NCBI RefSeq assembly: GCF_021513275.1
Contig: NZ_CP090978.1
Span: 1,054,001 to 1,118,000 of the forward strand
Direction of reading: 5' to 3'
DNA: 64,000 bases
Source: Paenibacillus hexagrammi
Lineage (GTDB): Bacteria > Bacillota > Bacilli > Paenibacillales > NBRC-103111
The notes beneath the pieces were generated by a model, which saw only the letters and a program-made list of their open reading frames with translations, was not told the DNA's origin and searched no databases. Of this stretch, positions 54,852 to 64,000 are shown in pieces. Both the position numbers and the translations under genes were made by a program. Within the stretch, counting starts at the first letter, position 1. Each line of letters opens with the position of its first letter.

Positions 54852-55501
54852 TGAGTGAATCAATCAAAGTAATGATTGTAGACGATCACGATATGGTTCG
54901 TGTCGGGCTGCGGACGTATATTGCATTGGAGCCTGATCTCGAAGTTGTGGGAGAGGCAGGCAACGGCAAAGAGGCTCTGGACCAATTAGCTGGAGATCTT
55001 TCGAGCGGGTTGCCCCATATCGTCTTGATGGATTTAACGATGCCTGTCATGGACGGGATCGCAGCAACAAAGCAAATATGTGCGCTCTATCCGGATATCA
55101 AAGTCATTATGCTGACCAGCTTCCTGGAAGAAGCCAAGGTCGTGGAGGCAATTGAATCAGGTGCAATCAGCTACATGCTCAAAACCGTTTCTTCCGATCA
55201 GCTTGTTCACGCGATTCAAAGCGCCTACCGCGGGATGCCTGTCATGAATTCTGACGTTTCGTTGGCATTAACACGCGGAATCAGACAGCGAAATGCAGCG
55301 CCAGAGGAAGACTCTTTGACGGCTCGCGAGAAGGAAGTGCTTCTTCTGATCGCGGAAGGTAAGAGCAATAAAGAAATTTCTGAAGAGCTTTTTATTAGTA
55401 TTAAAACAGTAAAGACGCATGTCAGTAATTTATTGATGAAATGCGAGCTGGAGGATCGGACGCAGCTTGCTATCTATGCTCATCGAAAGGGTTGGGTGTA
55501 G
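54851..55501 (+). CDS. LiaR-like response regulator, NarL/LuxR type
   Basis: The 216-residue protein has a receiver domain (VDDHDMVRVGLR, phosphoacceptor Asp in LMDLTMPVMDG near residue 58) and a LuxR helix-turn-helix (LTAREKEVLLLIAEGKSNKE, about 152-171). It is coupled to the LiaS-like kinase gene (stop-start overlap). The pair should respond to envelope stress and regulate their own operon. Confidence 0.93.
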   Translation: MSESIKVMIVDDHDMVRVGLRTYIALEPDLEVVGEAGNGKEALDQLAGDLSSGLPHIVLMDLTMPVMDGIAATKQICALYPDIKVIMLTSFLEEAKVVEAIESGAISYMLKTVSSDQLVHAIQSAYRGMPVMNSDVSLALTRGIRQRNAAPEEDSLTAREKEVLLLIAEGKSNKEISEELFISIKTVKTHVSNLLMKCELEDRTQLAIYAHRKGWV

Positions 55502-55591
55502 AGCTCTTGCACTTTACACATAAAATCTACAATTTGGCACATCCTATTCCATAGAAACCAATCACCAAGACCGTTTAGGGGAGTGTGCTGA

Positions 55592-56005
55592 ATGCAGCCT
55601 ATTTCATCATCAATAGAAAAAGTACAGGACTCGTTTGACAGTGTGCGTGACCGTATGCATGAATATCAATTTTCATTAGGCGGCAATTGGGATTACGATC
55701 ATGGTTACTTTGACAGGTATTTGGATGAGGCCCATAAGGTATGGCTGCGCATCCCTTTTCAAGTCGTTACTGGGCGTATTGAGGGCGATACAGAATCGAC
55801 CGATGCTGTTGTGAAAATGGGAACCCCGTTTGTACTCAAGCATGTGTATAATGAAGGCTTGGATTATTCCGCGGAAGCGGAGACCTACGGAGCCATGATC
55901 GATCAGTTTCAAAAACCGGTAGACCCTGATGCCAAGGTCGAAGACAAATGGATCAAGGAAGCAGCCGATGTGCTCCAGCAAGTAGAGCAAGCTTGGGTTC
56001 ACTAA
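55592..56005 (+). CDS. YugN-like family protein
   Basis: The 137-residue protein matches YugN along its length: SLGGNWDYDHGYFDRYLD, RIPFQVVTGRIEGD, and the C-terminal VDPDAKVEDKWIKEA. It is cytoplasmic with no known activity. GGGGAGTGTG precedes ATG 55592. It stands alone between the LiaR-like gene and htrA. Confidence 0.88.
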   Translation: MQPISSSIEKVQDSFDSVRDRMHEYQFSLGGNWDYDHGYFDRYLDEAHKVWLRIPFQVVTGRIEGDTESTDAVVKMGTPFVLKHVYNEGLDYSAEAETYGAMIDQFQKPVDPDAKVEDKWIKEAADVLQQVEQAWVH

Positions 56006-56151
56006 AAAACATCGTTTTTTTACCTCCCTTTTATTGTTTTTTAATATTCGTTTAAGGTTGCGGGTGCATGATAGAAACATAGACAGCAGCACATCAAACA
56101 CATAAGTACATGTATCATGCACTCATTACTTATAAATTGGAGGTAAAGACG

Positions 56152-57747
56152 ATGGAAGACAACAAAAAAGATTACAGCGACTTCTTTAAGCCGCAGAACA
56201 ACGATAGCAATTCCGAAAGAAGCAACAATGAACAATCTGAAGAAAGACAATCCTACTATTATTCCTATGGACCTTATAAATCTGCATTTAAAGAGGATGA
56301 AGGTCAGACAGAGCCATTTACAACTTCCGTGTCCGATAGGGAGGGTACATCTAGCGTTGAAGTAACGCCCCCTAAGAATTTACGACCATTTAGCTTCCAA
56401 TCCGATTCTGGACAAGGCGGTGGCCAAGGAAACTGGGATTCCGGCGGTAACAACCATCGTAAGCGTTCTTCCGCTAAAAGCATGTTTGCAGCTTTCATGG
56501 CAGGAGCTTTAGTTGTAGGGGGCTTGATGTTCGGAGCGGATAAGACGAACTTGTTTACAGGGCATCAACCTCTCGCGTCAAGCGGCTCATCTGCAACTGC
56601 ACAAACGGTATCGGCAAGTGCTAGCTCCGGAAGCGGTGATGTGAAAAACGCAGGACTTGATATCGCCCGTCCGAATAACATTTCCGAAATTGCACAGAAT
56701 GCCGGACCTGCTGTTGTGAAAATTGAATCCTTTGTCAAAGCAAAGAGACAAGCAACCCGCAGCGGCAGCTCTTTGTTCGATGATCCGTTCTTCCGTCAGT
56801 TCTTCGGCGATGAAGGCTTAGGCGATGGCGGCAGCAGCCAAAACGACAACCAGCAGGACTCCGGCAGCGGCGATCTGCAAGCGGCTGGTATGGGAACAGG
56901 ATTTATTTTTGAAAAATCCGGCTATATTCTAACCAACGAGCACGTAGTTGATGGCGCAGACGAGATTCAGGTAACCGTTCAGGGTACTGATAAGCCGTAC
57001 ACGGCTAAATTGCTTGGCAATAGCTACGATTTGGACCTGGCTGTACTTAAGATCGAAGGTGACAAAGACTTCCCGATTCTCCCTCTTGGCAAAGCGGACG
57101 ATGTGAACGTCGGAGACTGGGTTGTTGCGATCGGTAACCCATACGGCTTTGACCATACGGTAACTGTCGGTGTGCTTAGTGCGAAAGAACGCCCAATCAG
57201 CATTCCTGATTCTAAGGGTACTCGTGAATACAAGCACTTGCTGCAAACGGATGCTTCCATTAACCCTGGTAACTCCGGTGGTCCGCTTCTAAATCTGAAT
57301 GGTGAGGTCATCGGTATTAATACAGCGGTCAGCGCACAAGCTCAAGGTATCGGTTTTGCCATTCCGACCAGCACGATCTCCTCCGTACTTGAGAATTTGA
57401 AGAACAACGTGGAGATTCCTAAAGAACCAGTACCTTACCTCGGTGTCGGCCTGCAGGATATCGGCAAGGATTGGGTAAGTGAACTGAAACTTGAGAACAC
57501 AGACGGTTCATTAATCGGAAGCGTTCAACGCAAGAGCCCAGCCTTCCAAGCGGGACTGCGTCAATATGACGTCATTACCGATATCAACGGAGAGAAAATC
57601 AAAAATTCACAAGAGTTGATCACAAAGGTTCAGGCTTCTAAGGTAGGAGATAAAGTAACGCTTGGTGTTATTCGGGACGGCAAACGCATGGAAATCGCAG
57701 TGACCGTGGGCGATAAAAATACGCTTACCGATACGAAGCAGCAATAG
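56152..57747 (+). CDS. htrA: HtrA/DegP-like membrane serine protease
   Basis: The 531-residue protease has a long, polar cytoplasmic N-terminus (about 1-110), one membrane helix (about 115-137), a trypsin-like domain with the triad in TNEHVVDGADE, YDLDLAVLKI and NPGNSGGPL, and a C-terminal PDZ domain (about 430-520). It removes or refolds damaged exported proteins. The start is ATG 56152, 8 bases after TTGGAGG; the longer frame opening at 56110 has its start upstream of this site. A two-component system follows it after a terminator. Confidence 0.93.
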   Translation: MEDNKKDYSDFFKPQNNDSNSERSNNEQSEERQSYYYSYGPYKSAFKEDEGQTEPFTTSVSDREGTSSVEVTPPKNLRPFSFQSDSGQGGGQGNWDSGGNNHRKRSSAKSMFAAFMAGALVVGGLMFGADKTNLFTGHQPLASSGSSATAQTVSASASSGSGDVKNAGLDIARPNNISEIAQNAGPAVVKIESFVKAKRQATRSGSSLFDDPFFRQFFGDEGLGDGGSSQNDNQQDSGSGDLQAAGMGTGFIFEKSGYILTNEHVVDGADEIQVTVQGTDKPYTAKLLGNSYDLDLAVLKIEGDKDFPILPLGKADDVNVGDWVVAIGNPYGFDHTVTVGVLSAKERPISIPDSKGTREYKHLLQTDASINPGNSGGPLLNLNGEVIGINTAVSAQAQGIGFAIPTSTISSVLENLKNNVEIPKEPVPYLGVGLQDIGKDWVSELKLENTDGSLIGSVQRKSPAFQAGLRQYDVITDINGEKIKNSQELITKVQASKVGDKVTLGVIRDGKRMEIAVTVGDKNTLTDTKQQ

Positions 57748-57785
57748 CAGAACGTTCAGATAAAGATAAGGTTAGATGTCGGATA

Positions 57786-57835
57786 AAAGGAAGTGGGAGC
57801 CGCGGCCGCAAGTCTGCAGTCTCCGCTTCCTTTTT
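57786..57835 (+). terminator. Rho-independent terminator after htrA
   Basis: AAAAGGAAG..GAG and CTC..CTTCCTTTTT form the stem over a GC-rich loop. Confidence 0.85.
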
Positions 57836-57898
57836 GCATGGCTTTTGTTTTTGTTACAATAATACGAAGCAAACTTTAATTAGAGAGGATGAATGCTC

Positions 57899-58588
57899 AT
57901 GAGAGAGAAGATTCTGGTTGTCGATGATGATGAAAAAATTACATCCATGCTTCGCAGAGGGTTGGCTTTTGAAGGCTATATGGTAGTAACGGCTAGTAAC
58001 GGTGTCGAAGGCTTAAAGCAAATGATGGTCGATGAGCCCAATTTAATGATTCTTGATGTTATGATGCCGCAAGTTGACGGTTGGGAGGTCGTGCGAAGAG
58101 TCAGAGAAAGTGGCAGTGATGTCCCGATTTTGATGCTGACAGCCAAAGATGAAGTGAATGACAGGGTTAAAGGGCTGGATTTGGGTGCTGACGATTATCT
58201 GGTCAAGCCCTTTGCACTAGAGGAACTGCTTGCTCGTGTTCGAGTTCTGCTTCGTAGACGGGCCGAGCGGCCAGAACAGCCTACGAATCGTCTTCACTAC
58301 GAGGATTTAATCCTCGATTTGGATACGCGCGAGGCTTTCCGTGGCGACAAGCGTGTAGAGCTGACGACGAAAGAATTTGATCTGCTCCATCTATTTATGC
58401 TAAATCCGAAGCGGGTTCTTTCCAGGGATGTCATTATGGAGAAAATCTGGGGATTTGATTACAGCGGCGAATCCAATGTCTTGGAGGTATATATTGCACT
58501 TCTGAGACAGAAGACTGAGGAGCACGGGCATAAGCGTATTATCCAAACGGTTCGGGGAGCCGGTTACGTGCTGAGAGGAGAATCGTAA
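57899..58588 (+). CDS. OmpR/PhoB-type response regulator
   Basis: The 229-residue protein has a receiver domain (LVVDDDEKI, phosphoacceptor Asp in LMILDVMMPQVDGW near residue 51, and LGADDYLVKPFALEEL) and a winged helix (about 130-229; ELTTKEFDLLHLFML and VIMEKIWGFD). It is placed just after htrA and is followed by its kinase gene 4 bases later, like the CssRS-htrB arrangement of Bacillus. The start could be ATG 57893 or 57899; the second has better spacing from GAGAGG. Confidence 0.92.
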   Translation: MREKILVVDDDEKITSMLRRGLAFEGYMVVTASNGVEGLKQMMVDEPNLMILDVMMPQVDGWEVVRRVRESGSDVPILMLTAKDEVNDRVKGLDLGADDYLVKPFALEELLARVRVLLRRRAERPEQPTNRLHYEDLILDLDTREAFRGDKRVELTTKEFDLLHLFMLNPKRVLSRDVIMEKIWGFDYSGESNVLEVYIALLRQKTEEHGHKRIIQTVRGAGYVLRGES

Positions 58589-58592
58589 CAAC

Positions 58593-60065
58593 ATGTCCCT
58601 ACGATTACGGCTAACGCTTTGGTATTCCGGCATCTTGGCGGCTACAATGCTCGTTTTCGGCATCGGGCTTTATTTCTTTCTCAATTACTTCTTGTATGAC
58701 GGTGTGAAGGACGAGCTGAGTCAAGAAGCACAGATCACATACTCCCGTGTGCAAAAAAGTGTAGCGCTGTCGCTTAAAGGATTGGTTGTCGACCTGGAGC
58801 TGGAGAACAGAGATCTCTATTCCAATAACCTGCTGCTGCAATTATATAATGTGAAGCTCAAGAGCCTCGATCGTTCTGTCGTGCTGCAGCTTAATGAAAT
58901 TAGCTTGCCTGTACCACCTGTTGAGAAATTCAAGGGAACTACTGCATATTTCGAGAAAACGAAAGTAGCCGGTCAAGATATATTAATTTACTACATGGGC
59001 ATTTATGATAGCTTTAATCAACCTAATGAGTTGATAGGTATCCTTGAAGCTGCATTTCCAATCGGTCATTATGAGACCACGCTGTTAAAACTGCGTTATG
59101 CGCTGATGTTATGGGCGATAGTAACGATTGTCCTAGCAGCATCCTTCGGTTGGTTCATGTCCAGAAAAGCATTGAAACCCATCGATCAGGTCATTGAAGC
59201 GGCTAATCAGATCGAAAGCGGCGACGATTTAGAAAAACGAATACTTTATGAAGGTCCACGCGATGAAATTGGACGGCTAACCGATACAATCAACGGTATG
59301 CTTTCCCGCATTCAAGTGACCTATTCAGAGCTTGAGGAGGCGTACCGGGCTCAGCGGCGTTTCGTATCCGATGCATCCCATGAGCTGCGAACCCCGCTCA
59401 CTACAATCCGAGGGAATGTAGATCTCCTGGAAAAAATGTGGAAATCCACCTCGGGAAGCACGGAGCTTGCAACACCGGACCAAATGCAAATATCCTTGGA
59501 AGCCATGCAGGATATCGCAGGCGAAGCACAAAGAATGAGCCGGCTGGTGAATGATTTGCTGGCGTTAGCGAGAGCGGATGCAGGTGTAGAGATGGATAAG
59601 ACTCAGCTGCCCGTACTTTCACTCGTTCAAGAGGTCGTTCGCAGATCCCAATTCCTGACGCGCACTGCAGAGTGGCAGGTAGGGGACTTGAGTGCTCTTG
59701 AAGATGCTGTTGTATATGGAAATAGGGATTATTTGCAGCAGCTTCTGTTTATTTTTATCGAAAATGCCTTTAAGTACACCAAAGAGGGCTATGTGAAGCT
59801 GGATGCACTGCGCTCGGATGGTCTGGTCGGAATTCGAATCGAAGATTCAGGTATCGGGATGAATAAAGAGGATGTGCCGCACATATTCGACAGGTTTTAC
59901 CGAGCTGATTTATCTAGGGGACAAACGTCGGGAACGGGGCTTGGTCTTTCCATCGCCAAGTGGATCATAGATGAGCACGGGGGCTCTATTGAAGTCAAAA
60001 CCCGTAAAGATGAGGGAACGACATTTATCGTATGGATTCCGGCAAGCTTTCCTCTGACTGTGTAA
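58593..60065 (+). CDS. Sensor histidine kinase with HAMP domain
   Basis: The 490-residue kinase has two helices (about 12-34 and 168-190) around an extracellular sensor of about 130 residues, then HAMP, HisKA with the phosphoacceptor in [16 protein letters not shown] (about residue 260) and HATPase with [10 protein letters not shown] and [12 protein letters not shown]. It is probably coupled with the preceding regulator gene. Because of the adjoining htrA gene, a secretion- or misfolding-stress signal is a reasonable guess. Confidence 0.92.
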   Translation: MSLRLRLTLWYSGILAATMLVFGIGLYFFLNYFLYDGVKDELSQEAQITYSRVQKSVALSLKGLVVDLELENRDLYSNNLLLQLYNVKLKSLDRSVVLQLNEISLPVPPVEKFKGTTAYFEKTKVAGQDILIYYMGIYDSFNQPNELIGILEAAFPIGHYETTLLKLRYALMLWAIVTIVLAASFGWFMSRKALKPIDQVIEAANQIESGDDLEKRILYEGPRDEIGRLTDTINGMLSRIQVTYSELEEAYRAQRRFVSDASHELRTPLTTIRGNVDLLEKMWKSTSGSTELATPDQMQISLEAMQDIAGEAQRMSRLVNDLLALARADAGVEMDKTQLPVLSLVQEVVRRSQFLTRTAEWQVGDLSALEDAVVYGNRDYLQQLLFIFIENAFKYTKEGYVKLDALRSDGLVGIRIEDSGIGMNKEDVPHIFDRFYRADLSRGQTSGTGLGLSIAKWIIDEHGGSIEVKTRKDEGTTFIVWIPASFPLTV

Positions 60066-60076
60066 TCCGGTATAAT
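60048..60076 (+). promoter_or_regulatory. ispH promoter
   Basis: A perfect TATAAT (60071-60076) lies 17 bases after TTTCCT (60048-60053), starting inside the end of the kinase gene. ispH can therefore be expressed separately. Confidence 0.5.
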
Positions 60077-60109
60077 AAGAGGAAAACACAATCGGAGCGG
60101 GTGGAAGCT

Positions 60110-61066
60110 ATGGAAGTTGTCAAAATTTCGCCGAGAGGATACTGTTATGGTGTCGTCGATGCTATGGCATTAGCCCTACAAACGGCAAAAAACATCAATC
60201 TGCCTCGTCCTATTTATATATTAGGAATGATCGTACACAATTCACATGTGACCGACTTTTTTAAAGAAGAGGGCGTCATTACCCTGGACGGCGAGAATAG
60301 GCTCGAAATTTTGGAGCAAGTCGACAAGGGTACGATTATCTTTACAGCACACGGTGTTTCACCGGAAGTAAGGCGCATAGCTAGGGATAAGGGACTTACA
60401 GTCGTAGATGCCACATGTCCGGACGTCACCAAAACACATGATTTGATCAGAGAAAAAGTAGCTGAAGGCTATGAGGTTATTTACATCGGGAAAAAAGGGC
60501 ACCCGGAGCCGGAAGGGGCTGTAGGGGTTGCGCCAGGCCATGTTCACCTTATCGAAAGGCTGGAGGAAGCTGATCGGTTGAAGCTGAATCGAGAACGCGT
60601 CATTATAACCAATCAGACAACGATGAGTCAGTGGGACATTAAGCATATTATGAACCGTTTGCTTGAGTTGTTTCCGAAGGCAGAGATTCACAATGAAATA
60701 TGCCTGGCAACGCAAGTGAGACAGGAAGCCGTAGCGGAGCAAGCCAAAGAAGTCGACCTTGTTATAGTCGTAGGGGATCCGAAGAGCAACAACTCGAATC
60801 GCTTGGCACAAGTTTCCGAGGAGATCGCCGGAGTTAAGGCTTATCGCATTGCTGACATCACCGAAATCAACCGGGACTGGCTCGAGCATGTGCGTAAAGT
60901 AGGGGTAACATCCGGAGCTTCTACGCCAACGCCTATTACGAAGGAAGTTATCGCCTATTTAGAAAATTATGACCCCAAAGATGAAACCACCTGGGAACTC
61001 AAACGTACTATTAATATGAAGAAGCTCATTCCGGCCGTAAAGTCCAAAGCTGCCGGTAGTGAATAG
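60110..61066 (+). CDS. ispH: 4-hydroxy-3-methylbut-2-enyl diphosphate reductase
   Basis: The 318-residue LytB/IspH protein makes IPP and DMAPP in the last step of the MEP pathway. Its three iron-sulfur ligands are in [10 protein letters not shown] (about Cys12), [12 protein letters not shown] (about Cys96) and [13 protein letters not shown] (about Cys197). The longer frame from 60032 overlaps the kinase gene, whereas ATG 60110 follows GGAG and the promoter at 60071. The DUF2062 gene follows 36 bases later. Confidence 0.93.
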   Translation: MEVVKISPRGYCYGVVDAMALALQTAKNINLPRPIYILGMIVHNSHVTDFFKEEGVITLDGENRLEILEQVDKGTIIFTAHGVSPEVRRIARDKGLTVVDATCPDVTKTHDLIREKVAEGYEVIYIGKKGHPEPEGAVGVAPGHVHLIERLEEADRLKLNRERVIITNQTTMSQWDIKHIMNRLLELFPKAEIHNEICLATQVRQEAVAEQAKEVDLVIVVGDPKSNNSNRLAQVSEEIAGVKAYRIADITEINRDWLEHVRKVGVTSGASTPTPITKEVIAYLENYDPKDETTWELKRTINMKKLIPAVKSKAAGSE

Positions 61067-61102
61067 GCAGCACTAATTCAACTCGATAGGATTGAGACCA
61101 GC

Positions 61103-61642
61103 ATGCAAAGCGCACAGAAGGTGAAAACAAAACAAAGTCGTTACGATTGGAAGAGCACCAAGCGTTGGTTCAAGTATAAATACTTGCTTCTTTTGCGCGC
61201 AAAAGGAGGACCTTCTAAGGTTGCCAGGGGGTTTTCCATCGGATTAGCGGTTGAAATGTTCACTTTGCCTACAGCAGGGTTTGCTTTCTTGCTGATTTTT
61301 CCACTTGTGTATGTATTACGCGCAAATTTACCGGGAGCCTTAATTGGATTCGTATTCGGTAAAGTTATTTATATTCCGCTTGCCTTTCTCAATAAACAGG
61401 TCGGCGAGGTTTTGGTGCCCAAAGAGTTCAAGCACTATTTGATCCACCACTTGCCACATTTATTATCGAATATTGTTCGGGGAAGCCTGGATTTAATTGT
61501 TGGCGGTATGGTAGTAGGAACGGCTCTGGGGATTGTGATGTATTTTCCAGTGCTGCTGCTGCTCAAATATCATGCAAACCGAAGAAAAGAAAAACGGAGA
61601 ATTCGCAAGGATCAATTGGTTGTACAAGAAAAAGCTGAATAG
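61103..61642 (+). CDS. DUF2062 membrane protein
   Basis: The 179-residue protein has a basic start (KYLLLLRAKGGPSKVARGFS), the DUF2062 core (GLAVEMFTLPTAGFAFLL and RANLPGALIGFVFG) with about three membrane helices, and a basic C-terminal tail (NRRKEKRRIRK). The family has no assigned function. It is close to ispH and ends at a hairpin (61653-61680). Confidence 0.85.
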   Translation: MQSAQKVKTKQSRYDWKSTKRWFKYKYLLLLRAKGGPSKVARGFSIGLAVEMFTLPTAGFAFLLIFPLVYVLRANLPGALIGFVFGKVIYIPLAFLNKQVGEVLVPKEFKHYLIHHLPHLLSNIVRGSLDLIVGGMVVGTALGIVMYFPVLLLLKYHANRRKEKRRIRKDQLVVQEKAE

Positions 61643-61652
61643 AAAATAAATT

Positions 61653-61680
61653 AATGCTTGACGAAAAATCGTCAAGCATT
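61653..61680 (+). terminator. Hairpin after the DUF2062 gene
   Basis: AATGCTTGACGA and TCGTCAAGCATT are perfect 12-base arms around AAAA. The following tail (GTATATTT) is only partly T-rich. Confidence 0.75.
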
Positions 61681-61803
61681 GTATATTTACTTTAGTGATT
61701 AAAAGCATAAAAGCGAACAAGCGTTGAAGCGTTTAAGAGTGTAAGTGAATGGGTTAATAATGACTCAATACTATATATTAATTATTCAAGGAGTGTGGAG
61801 AGA

Positions 61804-62847
61804 ATGATCGCAATTACATCGAATAAAACTTCCGACGAGAGAATTCAGGAGATTGTTCAATTTATTGAAAAGCAAGGTGTTACAGCGCATGTGTCCAAAG
61901 GGGAGGACCGCACCGTTATCGGAATTATTGGTCAAGCCGATCCTAAACTTGCCGAGCAGCTTCGTCAAATGTCAGGCGTTGAGCAGGTTGTGAAGATCTC
62001 AAAGTCTTACAAGCTGGCTAGCCGTGATTTTCATCCTGCGGATACGGTAATCAAGATTAAAGACGTAGAAATCGGCGGCGAACAGCTTGTTATTATGGGC
62101 GGACCTTGCGCGGTAGAATCCCCAGAGCAAATTGATGAGATTGCGCGCTTAGTAAAAGCGGCAGGCGGTCAAGTCCTTCGTGGTGGAGCATTTAAGCCAA
62201 GAACAGGTCCGTACAGCTTCCAAGGCGTTGGTGTTGAGGGCTTGATCATGATGGCGGAAGCGGGCAAAAAGCACGGACTTCTTACCATTACAGAAGTAAT
62301 GACTCCTGAATACGTGGATGTATGTGCCGAGTATGCTGACATTCTGCAGGTGGGAACACGCAATATGCAAAACTTTGATTTGCTGCGCAAGCTGGGTACC
62401 ATTCAAACACCGGTACTTTTAAAGCGCGGATTCAGCGCCACCTACGATGAATTATTAAATGCAGCGGAATACATTTTGGCCGGAGGAAATCCGAACGTTA
62501 TGCTGTGCGAACGCGGTATTCGTACTTTTGAAACGTATACTCGCAATACCTTGGACTTGTCAGCAATTCCAGTGCTTAAACAGCTCAGCCATCTTCCTGT
62601 AATCTCGGATCCAAGCCATGGTACTGGCCGCCGTGAGTTAGTTGAGCCTATGACGAAAGCGTCGGTTGCAGCAGGTGCAGACGGACTTATTATCGAAATG
62701 CACACGGATCCTGATAATTCCATGACAGGAGACGGTGTTCAGTCCTTGTTCCCTGATCAGTTTGCAAAATTGCTAGTCGACCTTGAGAAACTTGCTCCTC
62801 TAGTTGGCAAACGCTTTGATACGAAAAAAGAGCCAATCCTGGCGTAA
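61804..62847 (+). CDS. aroF: 3-deoxy-7-phosphoheptulonate (DAHP) synthase, type I-beta
   Basis: The 347-residue enzyme starts the shikimate pathway. An N-terminal ferredoxin-like regulatory domain (about 1-70) is followed by the barrel with MGGPCAVESPEQ, GGAFKPRTGPYSFQG and SDPSHGTGRRELVEPM. This fusion matches Thermotoga-type synthases that are inhibited by tyrosine. The start is ATG 61804, 10 bases after AAGGAG; a GTG at 61795 is closer to the ribosome site. I see no attenuator in the 160-base space before it. Confidence 0.93.
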   Translation: MIAITSNKTSDERIQEIVQFIEKQGVTAHVSKGEDRTVIGIIGQADPKLAEQLRQMSGVEQVVKISKSYKLASRDFHPADTVIKIKDVEIGGEQLVIMGGPCAVESPEQIDEIARLVKAAGGQVLRGGAFKPRTGPYSFQGVGVEGLIMMAEAGKKHGLLTITEVMTPEYVDVCAEYADILQVGTRNMQNFDLLRKLGTIQTPVLLKRGFSATYDELLNAAEYILAGGNPNVMLCERGIRTFETYTRNTLDLSAIPVLKQLSHLPVISDPSHGTGRRELVEPMTKASVAAGADGLIIEMHTDPDNSMTGDGVQSLFPDQFAKLLVDLEKLAPLVGKRFDTKKEPILA

Positions 62848-62862
62848 TGTTCCCCCTGGAAG

Positions 62863-62915
62863 GGGCTGAAATTCTTCGAAAAACGGAGAGTTTCAGCCTC
62901 TTGCTTTGCTTTTTC
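62863..62915 (+). terminator. Rho-independent terminator after aroF
   Basis: GGGGCTGAAATTCT and AGAGTTTCAGCCTC pair at 12 of 14 positions, followed by a T-rich tail. Confidence 0.75.
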
Positions 62916-62931
62916 ACAAATCTGTGAACAG

Positions 62932-62948
62932 TGTAAGAATAGCTAACA
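62932..62948. promoter_or_regulatory. GlnR/TnrA-like box upstream of glnA
   Basis: TGTAAGAATAGCTAACA matches the GlnR/TnrA consensus at 11 of 13 defined positions. It lies 29 bases before the -35 element of the glnA promoter. Confidence 0.65.
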
Positions 62949-62976
62949 CATCGATAAAAAATACCTTACATAAGTA

Positions 62977-63006
62977 TTGACGGTTCGAAGTTAAAAGCTA
63001 TATAAT
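62977..63006 (+). promoter_or_regulatory. glnA promoter
   Basis: TTGACG (62977-62982) and a perfect TATAAT (63001-63006) are 18 bases apart, about 80 bases before the glnA start. Confidence 0.7.
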
Positions 63007-63084
63007 ATGTGCAAGATCACAAGAAAAAGTTGAACAATCATCATGCAAAGTACGTTGAATGTACGGAAATAGGAGGGTTTTTTA

Positions 63085-64000
63085 ATGTCAGTTCAAAACG
63101 TGTTGAGTCTTATTAAGGAAAAAAACATTCAGTGGGTAGATTTCCGTTTCGTAGGTCTTTCCGGTAAACAGCAGCACATTTCTCTGCCTGCTTCCGAAGT
63201 GGACGAAGAAACTTTCGTGAACGGAGTTGCTTTTGACGGTTCTTCCATTCCGGGTTTCCGTGGTATTGAGCAATCCGACATGGTAATGATGCCAGATACC
63301 GAAACTGCGTATGTAGATCCTTTCACAGCTCACCCAACTTTGGTTATTATGAGCAACATTCACACTCCTGAAGGCGAGCGTTATGACCGCGACCCGCGCA
63401 GCATCGCTCAAAAAGCAGAAGAATATCTGCAAACAACAGGTGTTGGTACAACTGCATTCTTTGCTCCTGAATCCGAATTCTTCATCTTTGATGATGTTCG
63501 TTACGAATCCAGCATGAACAAATCATATTTCGAAGTTGATTCTGAAGAAGCAGCTTGGAACACTAGCCGCAAAGAAGAAGGCGGAAATCTGGGATATAAA
63601 ATTCCTGTTAAAGGCGGTTACGTTCCAGTAGCTCCTACAGATTCCCAACAAGATATCCGTTCCGAAATGTGTAACCTTTTGGCTGATGCTGGTCTTCGCA
63701 TTGAGCGTCACCACCACGAAGTTGCAACTGCAGGACAAGCAGAAATCAACTTCCGTTTTGATACATTGACTAAAACAGCAGACAACCTGCTTAAATACAA
63801 ATACATCGTGTCCAACACAGCTAGACAATACGGTAAAGTAGCTACATTCATGCCAAAACCATTGTTCGGCGATAACGGTAGCGGTATGCACGTTCATATG
63901 TCCATCTTCAACGAAGGAGAGCCTTTGTTCTATGAAAAAGGAGCATATGCGAACCTGAGTGAATTGGCAATTAACTACATCGGCGGTATCCTGTACCACG
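63085..64000 (+). CDS. glnA: Glutamine synthetase, GSI-beta-like (3' partial)
   Basis: The gene runs out of the window after 305 codons. The protein has VAFDGSSIPGFRGIEQSDM, ESEFFIFDDVRYES, an insert EAAWNTSRKEEGGNLGYKIP, VKGGYVPVAPTDSQQDIRSE and FMPKPLFGDNGSGMHVHMS. The insert and the GGNxGY-type region are as in GSI-beta (proteobacterial and cyanobacterial) enzymes, not the shorter GSI-alpha GlnA of B. subtilis. There is no glnR gene in front, but a GlnR-like box is present. GGAGG lies 8 bases before ATG 63085. Confidence 0.93.
   Translation, partial: MSVQNVLSLIKEKNIQWVDFRFVGLSGKQQHISLPASEVDEETFVNGVAFDGSSIPGFRGIEQSDMVMMPDTETAYVDPFTAHPTLVIMSNIHTPEGERYDRDPRSIAQKAEEYLQTTGVGTTAFFAPESEFFIFDDVRYESSMNKSYFEVDSEEAAWNTSRKEEGGNLGYKIPVKGGYVPVAPTDSQQDIRSEMCNLLADAGLRIERHHHEVATAGQAEINFRFDTLTKTADNLLKYKYIVSNTARQYGKVATFMPKPLFGDNGSGMHVHMSIFNEGEPLFYEKGAYANLSELAINYIGGILYH

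Overview
The window looks like chromosomal DNA of a spore-forming Firmicute of the Paenibacillus type. The evidence is strong GGAGG-type ribosome sites, YesM/YesN two-component pairs next to carbohydrate ABC transporters, S-layer (SLH) anchoring, a gamma-type spore protein, a ytxC-thrS neighbourhood, YugN and DUF3055 proteins, S-box and T-box leaders and GlnR-type operators. I see no rRNA, tRNA, CRISPR array, prophage or insertion sequence.

Layout. 1-5033: a large PMT-family glycosyltransferase whose frame is broken near both ends by apparent single-base losses, a convergent unknown gene, and a membrane-anchored PDZ-Lon-like protease. 5035-21601: a saccharide-utilisation locus made of sensor kinase, AraC-type response regulator, solute-binding lipoprotein, two permeases, GH78 rhamnosidase, a second rhamnosidase-like enzyme, GH3 enzyme, two small proteins, a divergent AraC regulator and a GH127 beta-L-arabinofuranosidase. 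It carries no ATPase gene, so it probably borrows a shared MsmX-type subunit. The kinase and binding-protein promoters share one spaced motif, which suggests one regulator for both.

21875-27965: a matched cell-surface pair. One secreted protein has a dockerin followed by Ig-like repeats, and the next gene encodes a cohesin joined to three SLH domains. This resembles a minimal non-cellulosomal cohesin-dockerin assembly and is the most striking system in the window.

28205-35462: 5'-3' exonuclease, small membrane protein, tagaturonate epimerase, AraC regulator divergent from a GH52 beta-xylosidase, and two small conserved proteins. 35532-39205: an HRDC protein behind a leader terminator, an orphan T-box remnant with no gene after it, a CorA transporter with a structured leader, and an XRE regulator followed by an ImmA-like protein without a zinc motif. 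39270-42943: S-box riboswitch with metA-metI, then mqnC.

43130-51087: a 32-residue hydrophobic peptide, a diguanylate cyclase gene with three frameshifts, ytxC, a T-box with thrS, a 3D-domain protein, a minimal gamma-SASP, a chemoreceptor-like protein with a C-terminal Cache-like region, and a coiled-coil protein. 51181-64000: ammonium transporter with a GlnR-type box, a LiaFSR-like operon, YugN, HtrA with an adjacent two-component system, ispH, a DUF2062 protein, DAHP synthase, and the start of a GSI-beta-type glutamine synthetase behind a GlnR-type box.

The broken reading frames at 55, 2804, 43568, 43614 and 44084 are each explained by one missing base, mostly in homopolymers, so either consensus errors or real decay is possible. 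All functions are inferred from reading the sequence; no database search was run.
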